In this document: positions 5,109 through 7,667 of the stretch, piece by piece
Position numbering within the stretch: position 1 is the first letter of the stretch
Layout of the letters: the number at the start of each line of letters is the position of its first letter
From: Gemmataceae bacterium
Lineage (GTDB): Bacteria > Planctomycetota > Planctomycetia > Gemmatales > Gemmataceae
Length of the DNA stretch: 7,667 nucleotides
Reading direction: 5' to 3'
Assembly (NCBI GenBank): GCA_947490035.1
Contig: CANLGS010000168.1
Location: 1 to 7,667, forward strand
Made by a program: the position numbers and the translations under genes
Notes under the pieces: generated by a model
What the model was told of the DNA's origin: nothing
What the model saw: only the letters and a program-made list of their open reading frames with translations
Database searches by the model: none

Positions 5109-6488
5109 CTACAAGACTGCCTGAGTAATCGCGCCCAAAAGCTCTGCTTCTTGTCTTTCAAAGACGCAGCGCAAATCGAGCAGCACGCGCCCGTCCTGCA
5201 CGCGTGTGACCACTGCGGGCGTGCCCACTCGCAGGCGCGCCGCCAACTCAGCTTCGCTCAACCCTTCGGCGCTCAGGCCAAGCACCATCGTCGGCACGCT
5301 CACATCGGGAAGCGAGCCGCCGCCGACGAACGACTCGTCCTCCCACACGCCCGCCGTTACGCCCGGAATCGCCCGCACCCACGCCGCGAACGCGTCGCTC
5401 CGCCGCTTCAACTCCGCGAGCGTCGTCGTCAGCATCCGCAGCGTGGGAATCTCGCGCACCGCCTTCGCCGGGTCGCGGTACAGCAACAGCGTCGCTTCGA
5501 GCGCGGCGAGCGTCATCTTGTCGAGCCTGAACGCACGCATCAGAGGATCGCGCTCGATCCGTTCGATGAGCGCCGCGCGGCCCGCGATGATGCCGCACTG
5601 CGGGCCGCCGAGGAGCTTGTCGCCACTGAACAGGACGAGGTCCGCGCCGGTCGCGACGCTCGCGGAGATGAGTGGTTCGCCCGGTAAGCCGAAGGGCGTG
5701 AGATCGATCAGTTGCCCGCTGCCGGCGTCGTCGATCACGAGCAGGTTGTGCTTGCGCCCGAGTTCGACCAACTCCGAAAGTTCGACGGCCCGCGTGTACC
5801 CGCGAACGCGGTAGTTGCTGCAATGCACGCGCATCAGCGCCGCGGTGTTCGGCGTGATGGCGCGCTCGTAGTCGCTGAGTCGCGTGATGTTCGTGGTGCC
5901 GACTTCGCGGAGTGCCGCGCCGCTGACGGCCATCACATCTGGGATGCGGAAACTGCCGCCGATCTCGACCAACTGCCCGCGCGAGACGATGACTTCCTTG
6001 CCCGCGGCGACGGCCCGAAGCGCGATCACGGTCGCGGCGGCGCAGTTGTTCACGGCGGTCGCGCTCTCCCCGCCGGTGACCGCCTTCAGCCCGGCGCGCA
6101 CGTTCTCTTGTCGGGACGCGCGCTTCCCGGTCGTGAGGTCGAGTTCGAGGTTGAGGTATCCGCGAGCGGCTTCATACGCGGCGCGGGCGGCGTCTTCGTG
6201 AAGCGGGGAGCGGCCGAGGTTGGTGTGCAGCACGACGCCGGTCGCGTTGATGACCGGGCGCATCACGGGCGCGGCCTGCGCGTCGAGCGCCGCCAGCGCT
6301 TCCGCCGCGAGCGCATCGACATCCACCGCGACCACCTCGCCGGACGCGAGCCGGGTGCGGATCGCGTCGATCGCGGCGCGCGCCGCGGCGGTGATCGCGT
6401 CGGGCGAATGCCGCTCGCGCGCGCCCGTCAGGGCGGGCGCGGCGAGTACCTTCGTGACGGACGGCAGGTCGCGGAACGGGTTACTCAT
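5109..6488 (-). CDS. selA: L-seryl-tRNA(Sec) selenium transferase
   Basis: SelA is a cytoplasmic PLP enzyme that converts Ser-tRNA(Sec) to Sec-tRNA(Sec) with selenophosphate, the step that supplies selenocysteine for UGA decoding. The 459-residue length equals the family norm, including the N-terminal domain (RDLPSVTKVLAAPAL) that the shorter SelA-like ammonia lyases lack. Conserved stretches are INATGVVLHTNLGRSPL (80-96), GKRASRQENV (121-130), NNCAAATVIAL, VSRGQLVEIGGSFRIPDVM (168-186), VGTTNITRLSDYE, VIDDAGSG (251-258) and LFSGDKLLGGPQCGIIAG, where K291 is the PLP-binding lysine (position 295 in E. coli by memory). C-terminal GGGSLPDVSVPTMVL also fits. There is no convincing Shine-Dalgarno before the ATG at 6486-6488. 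The gene is divergent from the OxyR-like regulator and convergent with the HTTM gene. Neither selB, selD nor tRNA(Sec) is in the window. Confidence 0.95.
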   Translation of the reverse strand: MSNPFRDLPSVTKVLAAPALTGARERHSPDAITAAARAAIDAIRTRLASGEVVAVDVDALAAEALAALDAQAAPVMRPVINATGVVLHTNLGRSPLHEDAARAAYEAARGYLNLELDLTTGKRASRQENVRAGLKAVTGGESATAVNNCAAATVIALRAVAAGKEVIVSRGQLVEIGGSFRIPDVMAVSGAALREVGTTNITRLSDYERAITPNTAALMRVHCSNYRVRGYTRAVELSELVELGRKHNLLVIDDAGSGQLIDLTPFGLPGEPLISASVATGADLVLFSGDKLLGGPQCGIIAGRAALIERIERDPLMRAFRLDKMTLAALEATLLLYRDPAKAVREIPTLRMLTTTLAELKRRSDAFAAWVRAIPGVTAGVWEDESFVGGGSLPDVSVPTMVLGLSAEGLSEAELAARLRVGTPAVVTRVQDGRVLLDLRCVFERQEAELLGAITQAVL

Positions 6489-6494
6489 GATGGC

Positions 6495-6529
6495 CGATTG
6501 TATCCGGGCGCGGACAGTTCATACAATCG
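6495..6529. promoter_or_regulatory. Symmetrical divergent promoter with perfect 9-bp dyad
   Basis: CGATTGTAT (6495-6503) and ATACAATCG (6521-6529) are exact reverse complements 17 bases apart. Each arm contains a -10-like TACAAT on one strand and a -35-like TTGTAT on the other, spaced by 18 bases. Rightward, TACAAT at 6522-6527 would give a start near 6534 and a leader of about 36 bases to the regulator's ATG. Leftward, TACAAT (6502-6497) would start near 6490, making selA almost leaderless, in agreement with its missing Shine-Dalgarno. The TTGTAT boxes match TTGACA in only three positions, so an activator site is an alternative or additional reading. Confidence 0.5.
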
Positions 6530-6542
6530 AGTGTAGCGATTG
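6524..6542. promoter_or_regulatory. LysR-type operator candidate (T-N11-A dyad)
   Basis: CAATCG-AGTGTAG-CGATTG is a perfect dyad that satisfies the T-N11-A pattern of LysR-family boxes (CAAT-N11-ATTG). It overlaps the predicted -10 and start point of the adjacent LysR-family gene, the usual place for autorepression, and shares its left arm with the 9-bp dyad at 6495-6529. Confidence 0.5.
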
Positions 6543-6569
6543 CGAATCCGTCAACCATCGGGAACGGCT

Positions 6570-7445
6570 ATGGAACTTCACCAGCTCCGGTACTTCGTCG
6601 CGGTGGCCGAAACGGGCAGCTTCACGCGCGCCGCCGAGCGCGAGGGCGTGACGCAACCCACGCTCAGCGAGCAGATCATGCGGCTGGAGAGCAAGCCGCA
6701 CGGGCTGAACCGCCGGCTGTTCGACCGGCTGGGGCGGAAGGTCGTGCTCACCGACGCGGGGCAGGAGTTGCTCGGCCACGCGCAGGCGATCCTCGCGGCG
6801 GTGAAGAACGCCGAGCGCGCCGTCCGCGACTCCGCCGAGGGCGGCACGCTCCGCGTCGGCGCGATACCCACCGTCGCGCCGTTCCTCCTTCCGGGCACGG
6901 TGACGCGGTTCCGCAAGGACCACCCGAACGTGCAACTGCAACTCAAGGAAGACCTCACCGAGCGGTTGCTCGCGGACCTGCTCGCGGGGGAACTCGATGT
7001 CGCGCTGATGGCAATGCCGATCCGCGACGAGCGGTTGCACGTCGAGAAGCTGTTCACCGAACCGCTCGTGATGGCGTTGCCGCTGAAGCACCGGCTCGCG
7101 GCGAAGACCGAGGTGAAGCTGGCCGACGTGCTCGAAGAGCCGTTCATCCTGCTCGACGACATGCACTGCTTCGGCGATCAGGTGTTGAGCTTCTGCCACC
7201 GCGGCGGCGTGGAACCGCGCGTGGTGTGTCGCGGGGAGCAGATCGTAACGCTGCTGGCAATGGTCGCGGCGAACCAGGGTGTTTCGATCGTGCCGGAGAT
7301 GGCCGCGACCGCGGACACGGGCAAGCAGTGCGTGTACCGGCCGCTGGGCAAGCCGGCCCCGACGCGCACGCTGTGCGCCGTGTGGCACAAGCAGCGGTTC
7401 CGCCCGCCGTCGCTGCGCGCTCTCGTGGACGTGGCGAAGCGGTAA
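6570..7445 (+). CDS. LysR-family regulator with OxyR-type redox cysteines
   Basis: The 291-residue protein starts MELHQLRYFVAVAETGSFTR, with the helix-turn-helix AAEREGVTQPTLSEQIMRLE (21-40) and FDRLGRKVVLTDAG after it. The effector domain begins LRVGAIPTVAPFLLP (94-108), very close to the OxyR segment IPTVGPYLLP. DDMHCFGDQVLSFC places C200 and C209 at the spacing of E. coli OxyR C199 and C208 (HCLRDQAMGFC, by memory), the pair that forms a disulfide on oxidation by H2O2. LLAMVAANQGVSIVP also matches OxyR's LRNMVAAGSGITLLP. The arginine that follows C199 by two in E. coli is glycine here, and a three-residue insertion lies after the recognition helix (SKPHGLNRR). The ATG at 6570 has GGGAA at 6560-6564; an upstream TTG (6540) lies inside the operator and is rejected. 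It is divergent from selA. An OxyR-like peroxide sensor is the best reading; a CysB/CbbR-like role is less likely. Confidence 0.85.
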   Translation: MELHQLRYFVAVAETGSFTRAAEREGVTQPTLSEQIMRLESKPHGLNRRLFDRLGRKVVLTDAGQELLGHAQAILAAVKNAERAVRDSAEGGTLRVGAIPTVAPFLLPGTVTRFRKDHPNVQLQLKEDLTERLLADLLAGELDVALMAMPIRDERLHVEKLFTEPLVMALPLKHRLAAKTEVKLADVLEEPFILLDDMHCFGDQVLSFCHRGGVEPRVVCRGEQIVTLLAMVAANQGVSIVPEMAATADTGKQCVYRPLGKPAPTRTLCAVWHKQRFRPPSLRALVDVAKR

Positions 7446-7667
7446 GAAGATTGAGCAGACAAAAGCATACAAAGCAGAAGAGCCGCAGATAAACCGATCT
7501 TTCCCAGATGAACGCCTCTGGGAACACGAATCGGCTGTGCGTTCACAGATTACCCCCGTGACGGGTGGTCTGCAACGATTTTCGCACCCGGATGAGGTCT
7601 TGACCACGGTCGAACGGTTCCCCCAACCACCACTCCGAACGTTTTTCAGCCCCGGATACGTCGAAAA
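7446..7667. other. 222-base gene-free tail
   Basis: I see no gene with a recognisable product; a minus-strand frame is open to the window edge but its translation resembles no family I know. It holds the hairpin at 7501-7524 and, at 7602-7611, the short palindrome GACCACGGTC. The window ends before any downstream gene can be seen. Confidence 0.5.
7501..7524. terminator. 8-bp stem-loop after the OxyR-like gene
   Basis: TTCCCAGA (7501-7508) pairs with TCTGGGAA (7517-7524) around an eight-base loop; CCGAT (7494-7498) and ATCGG (7530-7534) can extend the structure. It lies 55 bases after the stop. There is no T-run, so intrinsic termination is uncertain. The flanking GCCGCAGATAAAC and CAGATGAACGC resemble a dispersed intergenic repeat I remember from planctomycetes. 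Confidence 0.4.

Noticed and set aside
5712..6536. 274-codon forward open frame opposite selA
   Set aside because: Antisense to highly conserved SelA motifs; Gly/Arg/Asp-rich shadow without a recognisable domain.
6519..7607. 362-codon minus-strand open frame across the OxyR-like gene
   Set aside because: Antisense to a well-conserved LysR protein; the His/Arg/Leu-rich translation has no family features and its end covers the operator region.

Overview
The window is a GC-rich bacterial segment that most resembles a planctomycete of the Gemmata type. This is inferred from a ThuA-like protein of the planctomycete style, an HTTM-family membrane protein, and gaps filled with short palindromic repeats. 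I could not run any search, so the taxonomy is a judgement from recognised families and repeat style.

Layout, left to right. (1) Positions 1-771 hold the 3' part of a ThuA-like domain gene. (2) Positions 772-1175 are a 404-base gap without a credible gene but with several hairpins. (3) Positions 1176-2213 encode an extended SDR (NAD-dependent epimerase/dehydratase-type) protein whose last ten residues and stop codon lie in a repeat. (4) Positions 2181-2362 form a composite repeat: two tandem 31-base units, a facing pair of a second palindromic unit, and a perfect inverted copy of the 31-base unit. (5) Positions 2376-3191 encode a TylF/MycF-type SAM-dependent O-methyltransferase. (6) After an 81-base gap with two hairpins come a membrane-anchored protein with a WNMFTP motif (3273-4082) and, overlapping it by four bases, an HTTM/VKGC-like multi-pass membrane protein (4079-4987). 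These two look translationally coupled and are probably functional partners. (7) Positions 4988-5108 separate convergent genes and hold two hairpins, one of them another inverted pair of the repeat seen near 2260. (8) Positions 5109-6488, minus strand, encode SelA, which makes selenocysteinyl-tRNA. (9) Positions 6489-6569 form a divergent promoter region with a perfect 9-bp dyad and a LysR-type box. (10) Positions 6570-7445 encode a LysR-family regulator with the two redox cysteines of OxyR at the expected spacing. (11) Positions 7446-7667 are non-coding as far as I can see, with one hairpin.

The left half (SDR, methyltransferase, HTTM pair) runs in one direction and may act on a common small molecule or envelope component, but nothing in the sequence names the substrate. 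The right half is a divergent selA/oxyR-like pair sharing a short control region, which suggests a peroxide-responsive link to selenocysteine synthesis. The most interesting points are the split HTTM pair, the OxyR-type regulator and its operator-like dyads beside selA, the nested repeat that supplies the end of one gene and borders the start of the next, and a SECIS-like hairpin behind the methyltransferase TGA, which is probably fortuitous.
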